Notes: generated by a model from the letters alone, not told the origin. A stretch of DNA of 64,000 nt from SHZI01 sp031395645 (GCA_031395645.1 JANNJM010000054.1:57530-121529); one strand, 5' to 3'. Shown: positions 51,037 through 60,505, counted from the first letter of the stretch. Numbers and translations: made by a program.

Positions 51037-52526
51037 TGGGACGCGCACCGGCCATGCCATCGATAATTCCTGACGCCGATTGCCGCGCGTTGGTGCTCTT
51101 CGGCGCAACCGGCGACCTGGCACGCCGCATGCTCTGGCCCGCGCTGTACACGCTGGATAGGGACGGCCTGCTGCCGCCACACTTTCAGCTGGTGGGTGCG
51201 GCCACCTCGAAGCTGTCGGATGCAGAGTTCATCGCCAGGGTCAGGAAGGCGATAGAGACCTCAGGCAACTCCTCGCCAGTCGAGGAGACCAGCTTTGCGG
51301 CCTTCGCAAACAGAATCAGCTACGTCACGGTGGACGTGCGTGCAGCCGGCGGACTGGAACCCGTAAAGTCTGCACTTCGGCAGGGTCAGGGCGGAATCAT
51401 CTATTACCTGTCAACCGGCCCCGAACTGATCAGCCCGATATGCCTCGCCCTGCGCGACGGCGGCATGGTCGACAAACTGAGCCGCATCACCATCGAGAAG
51501 CCTATTGGTACGGACACCGAGACAGCCCGCACGGTTAACGAAGCCATCGGCGCTGCCTTCGATGAAAGCCAGGTCTTCCGGATTGATCACTACCTCGGCA
51601 AGGAGGCCGTCCAGAACCTGCTCGCGCTGCGCTTCGCAAACGCAATTTTCGAGCCGTTGTGGAACGCCAACGCCATCGAGCAGGTACAGATTACCGTGGC
51701 GGAAACGGTTGGCGTCGACGGTCGCTGGCCGTTCTACGACAGCACCGGCGCGCTGCGGGACATGATCCAGAGCCACCTTCTGCAACTGCTCTGCCTGGTT
51801 GCCATGGAACCACCGGCCAGCTTCACCCCATCGGCGGTGCGCAATGAAAAGGTCAAGGTGCTGTGGTCGCTTCGACCCATCACCGGGGACGAGGTAGCCA
51901 CGCACACTGTGCGTGGCCAGTACACCGCGGGCTTTAGTGGCGGTGAGCCTGCGGTGGGCTATCTCCAGGAAGCTGGCGCCAGGCCGGGCAGTGATACCGA
52001 GTCCTTCGTCGCGCTGCGCGTGGAAGTGGACAACTGGAGATGGGCGGGCGTGCCGTTCTACCTCCGCACCGGGAAACGCCTGCTGAAGCGCTCCAGTGAA
52101 ATAGTGATCCAGTTCAAACCTGCCCCGTACAACATTTTCGCCGGCATTGGCGCGACGCTCGCGCCCAACACACTGCTCATCAAGCTGCAGCCTGAGGAGA
52201 TGATCACGCTGACGCTCATGCACAAGGAACCGGGGATGAATGATGTGACCCTGACGCAGGTGCCACTGAATCTCTCGGCAGGCAGCGCGTTTGGCCAGGG
52301 GCGCAGCCGCACCGCCTATGTCCGCATGCTGCTCGACGTGCTCAGGAACAACTCGGCACTGTTCGTGCGTCGCGACGAGGTGGAAGCGGCGTGGCAGTGG
52401 ATCGACGGCATTCTGGAGGGCTGGCGAGCCACCGGCCAGAAGGTCAAGCCCTACAGCGCTGGCAGCTGGGGGCCGAGTGCCGCCATCGCCCTGACCGAGC
52501 GCAACGGGCATTCCTGGCACGAATAG
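51036..52526 (+). CDS. zwf: Glucose-6-phosphate 1-dehydrogenase
   Basis: 496 residues from the ATG overlapping the eda stop; ATG 51054 is an alternative. Nucleotide-binding motif 'LVLFGATGDLARRMLWPAL' and active-site motif 'FRIDHYLGKEAVQNLLALRF' are intact, followed by 'FEPLWNANAIEQVQITVAET' and 'FYLRTGKRLLKR'. It oxidises glucose 6-phosphate to 6-phosphogluconolactone with NAD(P). Unlike many bacteria, the 6-phosphogluconolactonase gene pgl does not lie between zwf and eda, so the lactonase must be elsewhere or the step is spontaneous. Converges on ppc. Confidence 0.97.
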   Translation: MGRAPAMPSIIPDADCRALVLFGATGDLARRMLWPALYTLDRDGLLPPHFQLVGAATSKLSDAEFIARVRKAIETSGNSSPVEETSFAAFANRISYVTVDVRAAGGLEPVKSALRQGQGGIIYYLSTGPELISPICLALRDGGMVDKLSRITIEKPIGTDTETARTVNEAIGAAFDESQVFRIDHYLGKEAVQNLLALRFANAIFEPLWNANAIEQVQITVAETVGVDGRWPFYDSTGALRDMIQSHLLQLLCLVAMEPPASFTPSAVRNEKVKVLWSLRPITGDEVATHTVRGQYTAGFSGGEPAVGYLQEAGARPGSDTESFVALRVEVDNWRWAGVPFYLRTGKRLLKRSSEIVIQFKPAPYNIFAGIGATLAPNTLLIKLQPEEMITLTLMHKEPGMNDVTLTQVPLNLSAGSAFGQGRSRTAYVRMLLDVLRNNSALFVRRDEVEAAWQWIDGILEGWRATGQKVKPYSAGSWGPSAAIALTERNGHSWHE

Positions 52527-52548
52527 CCTGCGCCGGGGCCGACGCGCG

Positions 52549-55329
52549 TCAGCCGCTGTTCCGGAGGCCCGCCGCCAGGCCATTGATGGTGAGATGGATC
52601 GCGCGGCTGGTCCGTTCGTCAGTTTGTCCGGCCCGATAGCGGCGCAACAGATCGATCTGCAGATGATTCAGCGGATCGAGATAGGGAAACCGGTTGCGAA
52701 TACTACGGGCCAGGGCCGGGTTGTCTTCCAGGAAGGCGGTAGCACCGGTGATCGCACGCAGCATGTCGACCGTCCGTTGCCATTCCAGCCGGATGGTTGC
52801 GAAGATCTGCGCGGCAAGTTCTCGTTGCGGAACCAGCTCGGTGTAGCGCGCGGCAATTTCAAGGTCAGTCTTGGCGAGCACCATATCCATGTTGCCGAGG
52901 ACCGTCCTGAAGAATGGCCAGTCACGGTACATTTCCCGCAAGCCCGCGAGTGCCGACTCGCGACCCTCCGGCGCTGTGTCCAGCCAGCGCTGGACGGCGC
53001 TGCCGAAGCCGTACCAGCCGGGAATGGACAGGCGGCACTGGCTCCAGCTGAACACCCAGGGAATTGCCCGCAGGTCGGCGATCGACTGCGATGACTTGCG
53101 CGAGGCCGGCCTGCTACCAATGTTGAGTCCGGCAATTTCGCCGACTGGCGTCGCGCTCCGGAAGAACTCCAAAAATCCGGGCGTGTCGTACACCAGCTCA
53201 CGGTATACAGCACAGGCGTCTGCGGACAGCTGATTCATCACCCTCCACCAGTGCGGCGAGTCGGCTCGTCGGGTGGCCGGGAAATTCGCGAGCATCGCTG
53301 CGGAGATCAGCGTCTCGAGATTGCGACGACCAAGTTCAGGGCCGGAGTATTTCGCGGCGATGACCTCGCCCTGTTCGGTGATGCGCAGGCCAGCTGCTCC
53401 ACATTCATCAGGCTGCGCCAGGATGGCCTCGAATGTGGGCCCGCCTCCACGACCGACGGTGCCGCCCCGTCCGTGAAACAGTCGCAGGCGGACGTTGGCC
53501 TCGGCCGCCAGATCAACCAGCCCCTTCTGGGCGCGGTAAAGCTCCCAGTTGGCCGTGACATAGCCGCCGTCCTTGTTGCTGTCGGAATAGCCGAGCATCA
53601 CTTCCTGCAGTCCGCTCCGGCTGTCCAGCCAGGCCCGATAAGTGGGCAGCGCAAGTGCCGCGCGCATGATGGCGGCAGCCGCCTGCAGGTCGGTGATGGT
53701 CTCAAACAGCGGCACGATCGCCATCAGCAGCTGCGGGTGCCCGTCACGCAGTGGCAGGGAACCCGTTTCTTTCAGCAGCAGGCCGACTTCCAGCAGGTCA
53801 CTCACCGACTGCGCCTTGGAAATGATCGCAGTGGGGACGGCCTCGGGGCCGAATCGGGCATTGATGCCCGCCGCCGCCTCGAATACTTCGAGTTCATCGG
53901 CTGAGACCTGGCTGTACTCCCGGCCAATAATCCGCAGGGGCCGTGGATTGGCAAGTTCCCGAAGAAGTACCTGCACGCGACCCTCCTCGTCCAGCGACGA
54001 GTAGTCAGGGCAAACGGCAGCTTTGGCCAGCAATTCCGCCACCACAACCTCATGCACATCCGAGTTCTGGCGCAGGTCAAGGGAGCCCAGGTGAAAACCA
54101 AAGATGTCGACGGCGTACCGCAACTGCGCCAGACGGCCGGCCGCCAATGCGACGCTGGCGTGAGTTGCCAGGGACGTGGCCACGACGTCGAGGTCGTGCC
54201 GGAACTCCCGGGGACTGCCGTAGGGCGGAAGCGCCGCCTCCGGCCGGCGCGCCGGCTCGACACCCGTCAACAGGCGCAGCGTGGCCGCAAGCCGGGCATA
54301 GATGCCGGTCAGCGCCCGGCGGTACGGCTCATCCTGCCGATGCGCTGAATCGTCCGTCGACCCCTCGGCCAGGGCCAGCAGTTCGGCTGTCGGCACCACC
54401 AGGCGATTCGACATCGACAACTCAGCGCCCAGGAGATGAACCTCGCCGAGATAGTGCTCGAAGGCAACCGTGGCCTGGCGTCGCATGGCGCCCTGCAGCG
54501 ACGCGGCGGTGACGAAGGGATTGCCATCCCGGTCGCTCCCGATCCACGAACCCATGCGAAAGAACGGCGGCAGGCGCTCATGCCCGCCAAACTCGCGCTC
54601 AATTTCGCAATAGATCTTTGGCAGTTCCGACAGGAAGGTGTACTGGTAGAAGGTCAGGCCATTTTCGATTTCGTCGACCACCCGCAGGCGCGACAAGCGC
54701 AGCATGGCGGTTTGCCAGAGCTGCAGCACCAGGCGTTTCAAGGCCTGTTCCGATTCGAGACGCTCCTCGGGAACCAGGTCGGTGCGCTCGAGCTGCGTCA
54801 TCACGTGCGCAATGTCGCGCTCGCAATCGAGTACGGTCTTGCGCTTCACTTCCGTTGGATGCGCGGTGAGGACCGGACTGACTACGGCGCCGTCGAGCCA
54901 GGTACGAATCTCGCCAACGGAAACACTCTGCGCCGCCAGCGTATCGAGCGCATGCCGCAGACTGCCGGTTTGCGGCGGCGATCCCGCCATGCGATACGCG
55001 CGGCGACGGCGATTCTGATGGAGGTCCTCGGCAATGTTCGCCAACAGCGAGAAATAGCTGAACGCCCGGACGACATTCAGTGTCTGCTCGATGCTGAGCC
55101 CGTCCAGTTCGTGATCACGCTGTGACTTGAGGCTGGCGAGGTCCTCGTCGCCAGTTTTTCGCCGCAGCGCAACCGCCAGTTTCCGGATCTGCTCGATACG
55201 CTCGTAGATTACGTCGCCGTTGGTGGCGCGTATGACATCACCGAGCAGGCGACCCAGCAGCTGTATTTCCTGCTTCAGTCGGGCGTCTTTTTCGTCTGGC
55301 GACACAGCGTCCGCACTCCTGATGACCAT
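52549..55329 (-). CDS. ppc: Phosphoenolpyruvate carboxylase
   Basis: 926 residues, slightly longer than E. coli Ppc (883). It carboxylates PEP to oxaloacetate to refill the citric-acid cycle. Active-site motifs are complete: 'VVSPVLTAHPTEVKRKTVLD' (catalytic His), 'MGSWIGSDRDGNPFVTAASL', 'EVMLGYSDSNKDGGYVTANW', 'LRLFHGRGGTVGRGGGPTFE' and the C-terminus 'TINGLAAGLRNSG' close to the usual NTG end. Cytoplasmic homotetramer by family. It lies 22 bases from the zwf stop in convergent orientation, so PEP from the Entner-Doudoroff route and its anaplerotic use are encoded together. Confidence 0.97.
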   Translation of the reverse strand: MVIRSADAVSPDEKDARLKQEIQLLGRLLGDVIRATNGDVIYERIEQIRKLAVALRRKTGDEDLASLKSQRDHELDGLSIEQTLNVVRAFSYFSLLANIAEDLHQNRRRRAYRMAGSPPQTGSLRHALDTLAAQSVSVGEIRTWLDGAVVSPVLTAHPTEVKRKTVLDCERDIAHVMTQLERTDLVPEERLESEQALKRLVLQLWQTAMLRLSRLRVVDEIENGLTFYQYTFLSELPKIYCEIEREFGGHERLPPFFRMGSWIGSDRDGNPFVTAASLQGAMRRQATVAFEHYLGEVHLLGAELSMSNRLVVPTAELLALAEGSTDDSAHRQDEPYRRALTGIYARLAATLRLLTGVEPARRPEAALPPYGSPREFRHDLDVVATSLATHASVALAAGRLAQLRYAVDIFGFHLGSLDLRQNSDVHEVVVAELLAKAAVCPDYSSLDEEGRVQVLLRELANPRPLRIIGREYSQVSADELEVFEAAAGINARFGPEAVPTAIISKAQSVSDLLEVGLLLKETGSLPLRDGHPQLLMAIVPLFETITDLQAAAAIMRAALALPTYRAWLDSRSGLQEVMLGYSDSNKDGGYVTANWELYRAQKGLVDLAAEANVRLRLFHGRGGTVGRGGGPTFEAILAQPDECGAAGLRITEQGEVIAAKYSGPELGRRNLETLISAAMLANFPATRRADSPHWWRVMNQLSADACAVYRELVYDTPGFLEFFRSATPVGEIAGLNIGSRPASRKSSQSIADLRAIPWVFSWSQCRLSIPGWYGFGSAVQRWLDTAPEGRESALAGLREMYRDWPFFRTVLGNMDMVLAKTDLEIAARYTELVPQRELAAQIFATIRLEWQRTVDMLRAITGATAFLEDNPALARSIRNRFPYLDPLNHLQIDLLRRYRAGQTDERTSRAIHLTINGLAAGLRNSG

Positions 55330-55378
55330 GCATTGACCAGATCAGCTTAAGCGGCGCTGCCTGGACCCGCGACCCGCA

Positions 55379-55404
55379 AGGGGATTGACTGTGCAGTATC
55401 CCCT
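55379..55404. promoter_or_regulatory. Inverted repeat between ppc and the NO reductase gene
   Basis: AGGGGAT (55379-55385) and ATCCCCT (55398-55404) form a perfect 7-bp repeat with a 12-base centre, 110 bases upstream of the NO reductase start. It resembles neither an NsrR nor an FNR consensus, so the regulator is open; it is the only clear symmetric site in this 185-base gap. Confidence 0.4.
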
Positions 55405-55514
55405 GATCTGACCCATACCGGGCAGGTCGACTAGCGGAAAGTACCTATTCGCTAAGTCCGGAGCCTCGTCCAACCTGCACGTCAACGCCAGCAGGCCCCT
55501 AACGGAGACGTGCC

Positions 55515-57845
55515 ATGGATCAAACCCGCAAGCTCTGGCTTGGCCTCGGGGCACTGCTGGTAGTGTCATTCAGTGTGCTGTTGTGGATGGGCGGGGACAT
55601 CTACCGGCACGCACCCCCCATGCCGGAACTCGTGCAGTCCCAGAGCGGCCAGGTGCAATTCACGCGCGCCGACATGGAAACCGGGCGGGTCGTCTGGCAA
55701 AGCATCGGCGGTCAGCAGCTGGGGTCCATCTGGGGCCACGGCGCCCTCGTCGCGCCGGACTGGAGCGCCGACTGGTTACATCGCGAAGCCGAGGCCACGC
55801 TCGAAATACGGGCGCAGCGGGACTACGGCCGCTCCTATGCCGATCTCAGCGACGGCGAGCGGGCCAAACTGGTTGCCGATCTTCGTCCGCTGATCCGTGC
55901 CAATTCCTTCGACCCCGAAACGGGAACGTTAACTGTCAGCGACGAGCGTGCACGGGCGATTTCGACCGTCATCGCGCACTATGAAAGCCTGTTCAGCGAC
56001 GATCCCGCCACCGCGGAACTACGCGAAAACTACGCGATGAAGAACGGCACGGTCGACACGGCGGAGCACCGCCGGCAGATGTCGGCCTTCTTCTTCTGGA
56101 CGGCCTGGGCCAGTGTCACGGAACGTCCTGGCAGTGCGGCCTCATACACCAACAACTGGCCCTCCGAGCCGCTGGTGGGCAATGCACCAACGTCGAGTGC
56201 GTTCCTCTGGACGGTCTTCAGCGTGCTCTTCATGCTTGCCGGCATCGCACTCCTGGGCTGGCACTACGCGGCCTACCACGGCAAGGATCCGGTAGCGGTA
56301 CCGCCTGCCAGCGACCCGCTGCGCTCCATCGTCCTAACGCCGTCGATGCGCGCTACCGCGAAGTATTTCTGGCTGGTGCTGGCGCTCTTTCTCGTGCAGA
56401 TTCTCCTCGGTGCCACGACAGCGCACTACCAGGTCGAAGGCCAGGAGCTCTACGGCTTTGCCCTTGCCGATGTACTGCCCTATTCCCTGACTCGCACGTG
56501 GCACACGCAACTGGCCGTGCTCTGGATTGCCACCGCGTGGCTGGCCACCGGCCTGTACATCGCTCCAGCGATCTCGGGCCATGAACCGAAGCTGCAACGC
56601 GTGGGGGTGAACTTCCTGTTCATTTGTCTGCTGGTCATCGTGATCGGGGCATTCGCGGGCCAGTGGTTCGCAGTGATGCAGAAGATGGGCCTCAGCCTGA
56701 ATTTCTGGTTTGGCCATCAGGGCTGGGAGTACGTGGACCTCGGGCGCTTCTGGCAGATCTTCCTGTTCATCGGCCTGATGCTCTGGCTGCTGCTGGTCGG
56801 CCGCGCCCTGTGGCCGGCACTCCGGCGACGCGATGAAATGTCATCGATCGTCGGGCTGCTGTTCCTGTCGACGATTGCGATTGGCCTGTTCTATGGCGCC
56901 GGGCTGATGTGGGGTGAGAAGACCCATTTGTCGATCGTGGAATACTGGCGCTGGTGGGTCGTGCACCTCTGGGTCGAGGGCTTCTTCGAAGTCTTCGCGG
57001 TGGCGGTCATGTCCTTCCTGTTCGTGAAGCTGGGACTGGTGCGCGGCAAGACTGCCACCGCCGCGGTGCTGTTTGCCACGGTCGTGTTCCTGTCCGGTGG
57101 TGTGCTGGGCACGTTTCACCACCTGTACTTCGCAGGGACCACCACCGCCATCGTCGCGCTCGGCGCGTCATTCTCGGCACTTGAGGTCGTACCGCTCGCA
57201 CTCATCGGCATGGAAGCCTACAACACCTACCAACTGGGCAAGGCGACGCCGTGGATGTCCCGCTACCGCTGGCCGATCATGTTCTTTCTCGCCGTGTCGT
57301 TCTGGAACCTGGTGGGTGCGGGCCTGTTTGGCTTCCTGATCAACACGCCGCTGGCCCTCTACTACATGCAGGGCCTGAACCTCACCCCCCTGCACGGCCA
57401 CACCGCCCTGTTCGGGGTCTACGGAATGCTCGGCATCGGCCTGCTGCTGTTCTGCGTGCGCGGCCTGAAGCCCGACGCCATCTGGAATGAGAAACTGCTG
57501 CGTAACAGTTTCTGGTCCCTGAATATCGGGCTCGCATTGATGGCGGTGCTGACCCTGTTGCCATTGGGTCTCCTGCAGCTCAACGCAGCCCTGACCCATG
57601 GCTACTGGTACGCGCGCTCGGCCGAGTTCATGTCCCAGCCGCTGGTTGCGCTCCTCGTCTGGATGCGGGTCCCCGGCGACACCCTGTTCTCGATCGGCGC
57701 GCTGCTGCTCAGCTGGTTCGTGTTCCGGGTCTGGTTCGCGCCACGCTCACGGATCGGGCACGAACCTGCCCGGGAACGGGTCGGGGACGTTGCGAACATG
57801 GCCCCCGCGCGGGATCACGCCCTGCGCAATCAGGTTGCGCCGTGA
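55515..57845 (+). CDS. norZ: Quinol-dependent nitric oxide reductase (qNOR)
   Basis: 776 residues. Start ATG 55515 has GGAG upstream. The N-terminal part has a membrane helix and a cytochrome-c-like domain without a CXXCH haem site, the hallmark of quinol-type enzymes ('WQSIGGQQLGSIWGHGALVAPD'). Then comes the NorB-like helical core with haem/FeB ligands in 'LTRTWHTQLAVLWIATAWL', 'WWVVHLWVEGFFEVFAVAVMS' and 'GVLGTFHHLYFAGTT', and 'LTPLHGHTALFGVYGMLGIG'. It reduces two NO to N2O with electrons from quinol at the inner membrane. In an organism with no other denitrification genes in view it may serve NO detoxification. Its last 99 bases overlap the gene on the other strand. Confidence 0.93.
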   Translation: MDQTRKLWLGLGALLVVSFSVLLWMGGDIYRHAPPMPELVQSQSGQVQFTRADMETGRVVWQSIGGQQLGSIWGHGALVAPDWSADWLHREAEATLEIRAQRDYGRSYADLSDGERAKLVADLRPLIRANSFDPETGTLTVSDERARAISTVIAHYESLFSDDPATAELRENYAMKNGTVDTAEHRRQMSAFFFWTAWASVTERPGSAASYTNNWPSEPLVGNAPTSSAFLWTVFSVLFMLAGIALLGWHYAAYHGKDPVAVPPASDPLRSIVLTPSMRATAKYFWLVLALFLVQILLGATTAHYQVEGQELYGFALADVLPYSLTRTWHTQLAVLWIATAWLATGLYIAPAISGHEPKLQRVGVNFLFICLLVIVIGAFAGQWFAVMQKMGLSLNFWFGHQGWEYVDLGRFWQIFLFIGLMLWLLLVGRALWPALRRRDEMSSIVGLLFLSTIAIGLFYGAGLMWGEKTHLSIVEYWRWWVVHLWVEGFFEVFAVAVMSFLFVKLGLVRGKTATAAVLFATVVFLSGGVLGTFHHLYFAGTTTAIVALGASFSALEVVPLALIGMEAYNTYQLGKATPWMSRYRWPIMFFLAVSFWNLVGAGLFGFLINTPLALYYMQGLNLTPLHGHTALFGVYGMLGIGLLLFCVRGLKPDAIWNEKLLRNSFWSLNIGLALMAVLTLLPLGLLQLNAALTHGYWYARSAEFMSQPLVALLVWMRVPGDTLFSIGALLLSWFVFRVWFAPRSRIGHEPARERVGDVANMAPARDHALRNQVAP

Positions 57846-58496
57846 GTCGTAAAAGACCCGAATAATCGCCTCCGGCTCGTCGCTCGCGCGTTCGAAGCTT
57901 GTATAGGTTGCGCCGGAGTCGTGGCGCTGCCCATGACCAGTACCGAGCCGGCCGGCCTTGCTCTCGCGCGAGGCCGAGGCTGAGGGTGCCGCGGCGTCTG
58001 CGGCTGCCTCGTTGTCCTGTCCCCGCAGCGGCTCGGGGTGGACCGTGCGCTCTGCAAACACGGCGACACCGATCACGCCGACGTTGTCAGGCCGCCCGGT
58101 GCGGGCGGCATAGGAGTCCGGTAGCGACGTAAAATAGAAGGCTGCGACCTCGTCCATGCTCTTGCGCCAGCCGTCGATCCGGACCTCCCCATACGGGTCG
58201 AGCACATAGCCGCTCTGGCTGGGTGCAGCGGTACCGCCGGTAATGACATTGACCCCGTCCACCGAGGTCACGGCCAGCACCCGCCCCGCACCGCGATTTT
58301 TGATGCGCACCTCGTACTCGTGGCCCGGTTCGCCAGACACATAGCGTTCGCCGCCGTGCGAATAGACCGGCAGTTCCTCCCCGGACGTGCGGTCGTAGAT
58401 CTCAACATCCATAGGTGGGCCGGCCAGCGCAGCCCAGGGCAGGAGGAAGGCCAGCAGGACGGCCAGAGCGGCGGCCCGGGCGAGGTAAGCGTGCAT
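57747..58496 (-). CDS. Secreted protein of unknown function
   Basis: 249 residues with a clear signal peptide (1-25, ends 'WAALA'). The central part, 'MDVEIYDRTSGEELPVYSHGG', 'YEVRIKNRGAGRVLAVTSVDG', 'GYVLDPYGEVRIDGWRKSMDE' and 'RPDNVGVIGVAVFAE', matches a widespread but uncharacterised proteobacterial family. It is followed by a disordered Ala/Ser/Asp-rich linker and a C-terminal stretch 'IIRVFYDSRRNLIAQGVI'. It is convergent with norZ and overlaps its 3' end by 99 bases. Confidence 0.7.
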   Translation of the reverse strand: MHAYLARAAALAVLLAFLLPWAALAGPPMDVEIYDRTSGEELPVYSHGGERYVSGEPGHEYEVRIKNRGAGRVLAVTSVDGVNVITGGTAAPSQSGYVLDPYGEVRIDGWRKSMDEVAAFYFTSLPDSYAARTGRPDNVGVIGVAVFAERTVHPEPLRGQDNEAAADAAAPSASASRESKAGRLGTGHGQRHDSGATYTSFERASDEPEAIIRVFYDSRRNLIAQGVIPRGGHVRNVPDPFPGRFVPDP

Positions 58497-58694
58497 CTGA
58501 AGCTCCGTTTGTCAGTGGTTCCGGTAGCTATAAACGCTCGCTGGTCGCCAATGGGGTTAACCGCTGGCGCGCTGCGCGATTTAACCTATTCCACGCCAGT
58601 CCCCCCACTGAGGCCCCGATCACGGTTCATGCGCCCACGGACTGCGACGATGCCGCAGCCAGCGGGCACTGGCGGAAGTGTTTGGGGATCGTGG

Positions 58695-59630
58695 ATGCCG
58701 TTTGTCATTCTCTCGGCGGGAAATCTGGCTGCGTCGCCGATCCGAACCGTGACGGTACGCGGTACGCTCGTGGCCGTCGCCGCGCTCCTGGTTATCACGC
58801 TGGCCGGCGGGGTCGCTCTGGGGTATCGGCTGGGTGAAAACGGGCCCCGGACCGCCGATGCCGCCGCACTGACTCCGGCGCTCGATCCCACCCGTCCCGA
58901 AAACCAGGCACTGGTTGACCGTATCGGTTCGCTCACTGTCCGGCTGCTCCGCCTCGAAAGCGACGCACTGTCGCTGGCGGGTCGGGTCGGTGTGCTGGAC
59001 ACCACGAAGCGACGGGCGCCGTCCGCGGCAGCCGCAGCCGCAGCCGCAGCCGGCGGCGGGACTGAGCCGAGCGGTGGTCCGCTGCTGGAGCCCGAGGATG
59101 ACCCGGCTGTCCTCGTGCAAACGGATATTCCTGCTGCGCTGGCCCGTATCGACCGCGGCCTGGACGACATCGACGCCTCCCTGGCCCTCGTGACTGGAGC
59201 TACCACCGAAAGCGACCTGGCCGGCATGGCCTACCCCAGCCGCTTTCCCATTCCAGGCGCCCGCATCAGCTCGGGCTTCGGCAATCGCCGCGACCCGTTC
59301 ACGAATCGGCTCGCGCGGCACACAGGCGTGGATATGCCCGCGCCTGTGGGTACGTCGATCCTCGCGAGCGCAGGCGGCAGGGTGCGATTCGCCGGCTTCC
59401 GGCGCGCTTTCGGCAATACCGTCGAAATCGATCATGGCGGCGGACTCGTCACGCGCTACGCGCACGCCAGCAAGGTGCTGGTGCGCAAGGGTCAGGTGGT
59501 GTTGCCCGAGCAACGCATCGCGAGGGTCGGCTCCACCGGCCGCTCGACAGGCCCCCACCTGCACTTCGAGGTGATCCAGGATGGCAAGCTCGTGCAGCCA
59601 CTTCGGTACCTGGAGCGTCCGGGCCGGTGA
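58695..59630 (+). CDS. M23 family metallopeptidase (peptidoglycan endopeptidase)
   Basis: 311 residues from ATG 58695, which has GGGG 8 bases upstream; the frame is open further back, with ATGs at 58629 and 58650. One N-terminal transmembrane helix ('GTLVAVAALLVITLAGGVAL') anchors it; then a coiled-coil region with an Ala-rich tract, and the M23 domain (about 190-305) with zinc ligands in 'LARHTGVDMPAPVGTS' and 'RSTGPHLHFEVIQDGK'. LytM-type enzymes cut peptide cross-links in the wall. The next two genes overlap or closely follow and include a bactofilin, so this peptidase is likely guided by that cytoskeletal scaffold. Confidence 0.9.
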   Translation: MPFVILSAGNLAASPIRTVTVRGTLVAVAALLVITLAGGVALGYRLGENGPRTADAAALTPALDPTRPENQALVDRIGSLTVRLLRLESDALSLAGRVGVLDTTKRRAPSAAAAAAAAAGGGTEPSGGPLLEPEDDPAVLVQTDIPAALARIDRGLDDIDASLALVTGATTESDLAGMAYPSRFPIPGARISSGFGNRRDPFTNRLARHTGVDMPAPVGTSILASAGGRVRFAGFRRAFGNTVEIDHGGGLVTRYAHASKVLVRKGQVVLPEQRIARVGSTGRSTGPHLHFEVIQDGKLVQPLRYLERPGR

Positions 59631-59998
59631 TGCACTCCGACACGCATCGCCTGACTCGCGCCAGCCTGGAGCTCAGTTCCAGTGATGCCCGAAAACGCCG
59701 GACCGCCATGGGGGTGACGATACTCGTGATGCTCCTGCTGGCTGGGGGTGGCGCCTACTACCTGCACGAATCCGGCACCTCCCTGTTCGCGACGACGACC
59801 ACCACGGTGGCTCTCAGGACCGAGAACGCCGGACTCCGCACACAACTCGAGCGGCTGCACATCGAGTTCGAGATGGAGAAGGCGACCCGCGCCGAGCTCG
59901 ACCGCCAGGCCGGCAAACTGCACGCGCAGATCAATGACCTCACCAACCGCCTCGAATTCCTTGCCGCGCGCGACACCCGCGCCAACCAGACCCGCTGA
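59630..59998 (+). CDS. Single-pass membrane protein with a coiled coil, bactofilin operon
   Basis: 122 residues; ATG 59630 overlaps the peptidase stop (TGATG), GTG 59627 is possible. One transmembrane helix ('GVTILVMLLLAGGGAYYL') and a coiled coil of about 55 residues ('ENAGLRTQLERLHIEFEMEK' and 'ELDRQAGKLHAQINDLTNRL'). Orientation is probably N-in with the coil in the periplasm. Family unknown. Position between the M23 peptidase and bactofilin suggests a linker that connects the two across the membrane. Confidence 0.7.
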   Translation: MHSDTHRLTRASLELSSSDARKRRTAMGVTILVMLLLAGGGAYYLHESGTSLFATTTTTVALRTENAGLRTQLERLHIEFEMEKATRAELDRQAGKLHAQINDLTNRLEFLAARDTRANQTR

Positions 59999-60031
59999 CC
60001 ACTCGCCCCGCCACCATCAGGAAGACCCAGC

Positions 60032-60505
60032 ATGTTCCGCAGGAAGCACAACAAGTCCATCGAGATCACCAAGCTCTCCAGCCTCGTTGCAGACAACATG
60101 GCTATCAAAGGTGACGTGCTGTTCTCCGGCGGCCTGCGGGTCGACGGCCGCATCGATGGCAACGTGGTGAGCGAGAACAACACCAACGGATTATTGGTGT
60201 TGAGCGACAAGGGCACTATCAACGGTTCCGTCCGGACCTATGATGCCGTCATCAACGGCACTATCGCCGGCGACCTCGTGGTGGAGCACTTCCTGGAGCT
60301 GCAGGCCAATGCCCGCGTGACCGGCAACATCACCTACCGGCAACTGCAACTGGAGTGCGGCGCAACCGTGGATGGCAAGCTGTTGTGCGCACCGGAAGGG
60401 ACTGCGGCTGCGCCGGCGAGCTCGTCAGCCCTGCAGCTGGCAGCACCGCCCGCGGTGAAGGACGCTGCGCTTCACTCCGTCAGTCGGTACGCGGTTCCGA
60501 CCTGA
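60032..60505 (+). CDS. Bactofilin
   Basis: 157 residues. The repeated right-handed beta-helix of bactofilins is clear: 'NMAIKGDVLFSGGLRVDGRID', 'GLLVLSDKGTINGSVRTYDAV', 'INGTIAGDLVVEHFLELQAN' and 'ARVTGNITYRQLQLECGATVDG'. The short basic N-terminus ('MFRRKHNKSIE') and Ala/Pro-rich C-terminal tail are typical. Bactofilins polymerise without nucleotides and organise local wall growth or cell shape, often with M23 peptidases. The last 26 bases overlap the dehydrogenase gene on the other strand. Confidence 0.92.
   Translation: MFRRKHNKSIEITKLSSLVADNMAIKGDVLFSGGLRVDGRIDGNVVSENNTNGLLVLSDKGTINGSVRTYDAVINGTIAGDLVVEHFLELQANARVTGNITYRQLQLECGATVDGKLLCAPEGTAAAPASSSALQLAAPPAVKDAALHSVSRYAVPT

Noticed and set aside
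52579..52583. Extension of a minus-strand frame through zwf (from 51411)
   Set aside because: It is antisense to a well-supported zwf gene and has no family features.
59022..59056. GCAGCC triplet repeats that look like a microsatellite
   Set aside because: They encode a poly-Ala linker in the M23 peptidase and stay in frame; no sign of phase variation.
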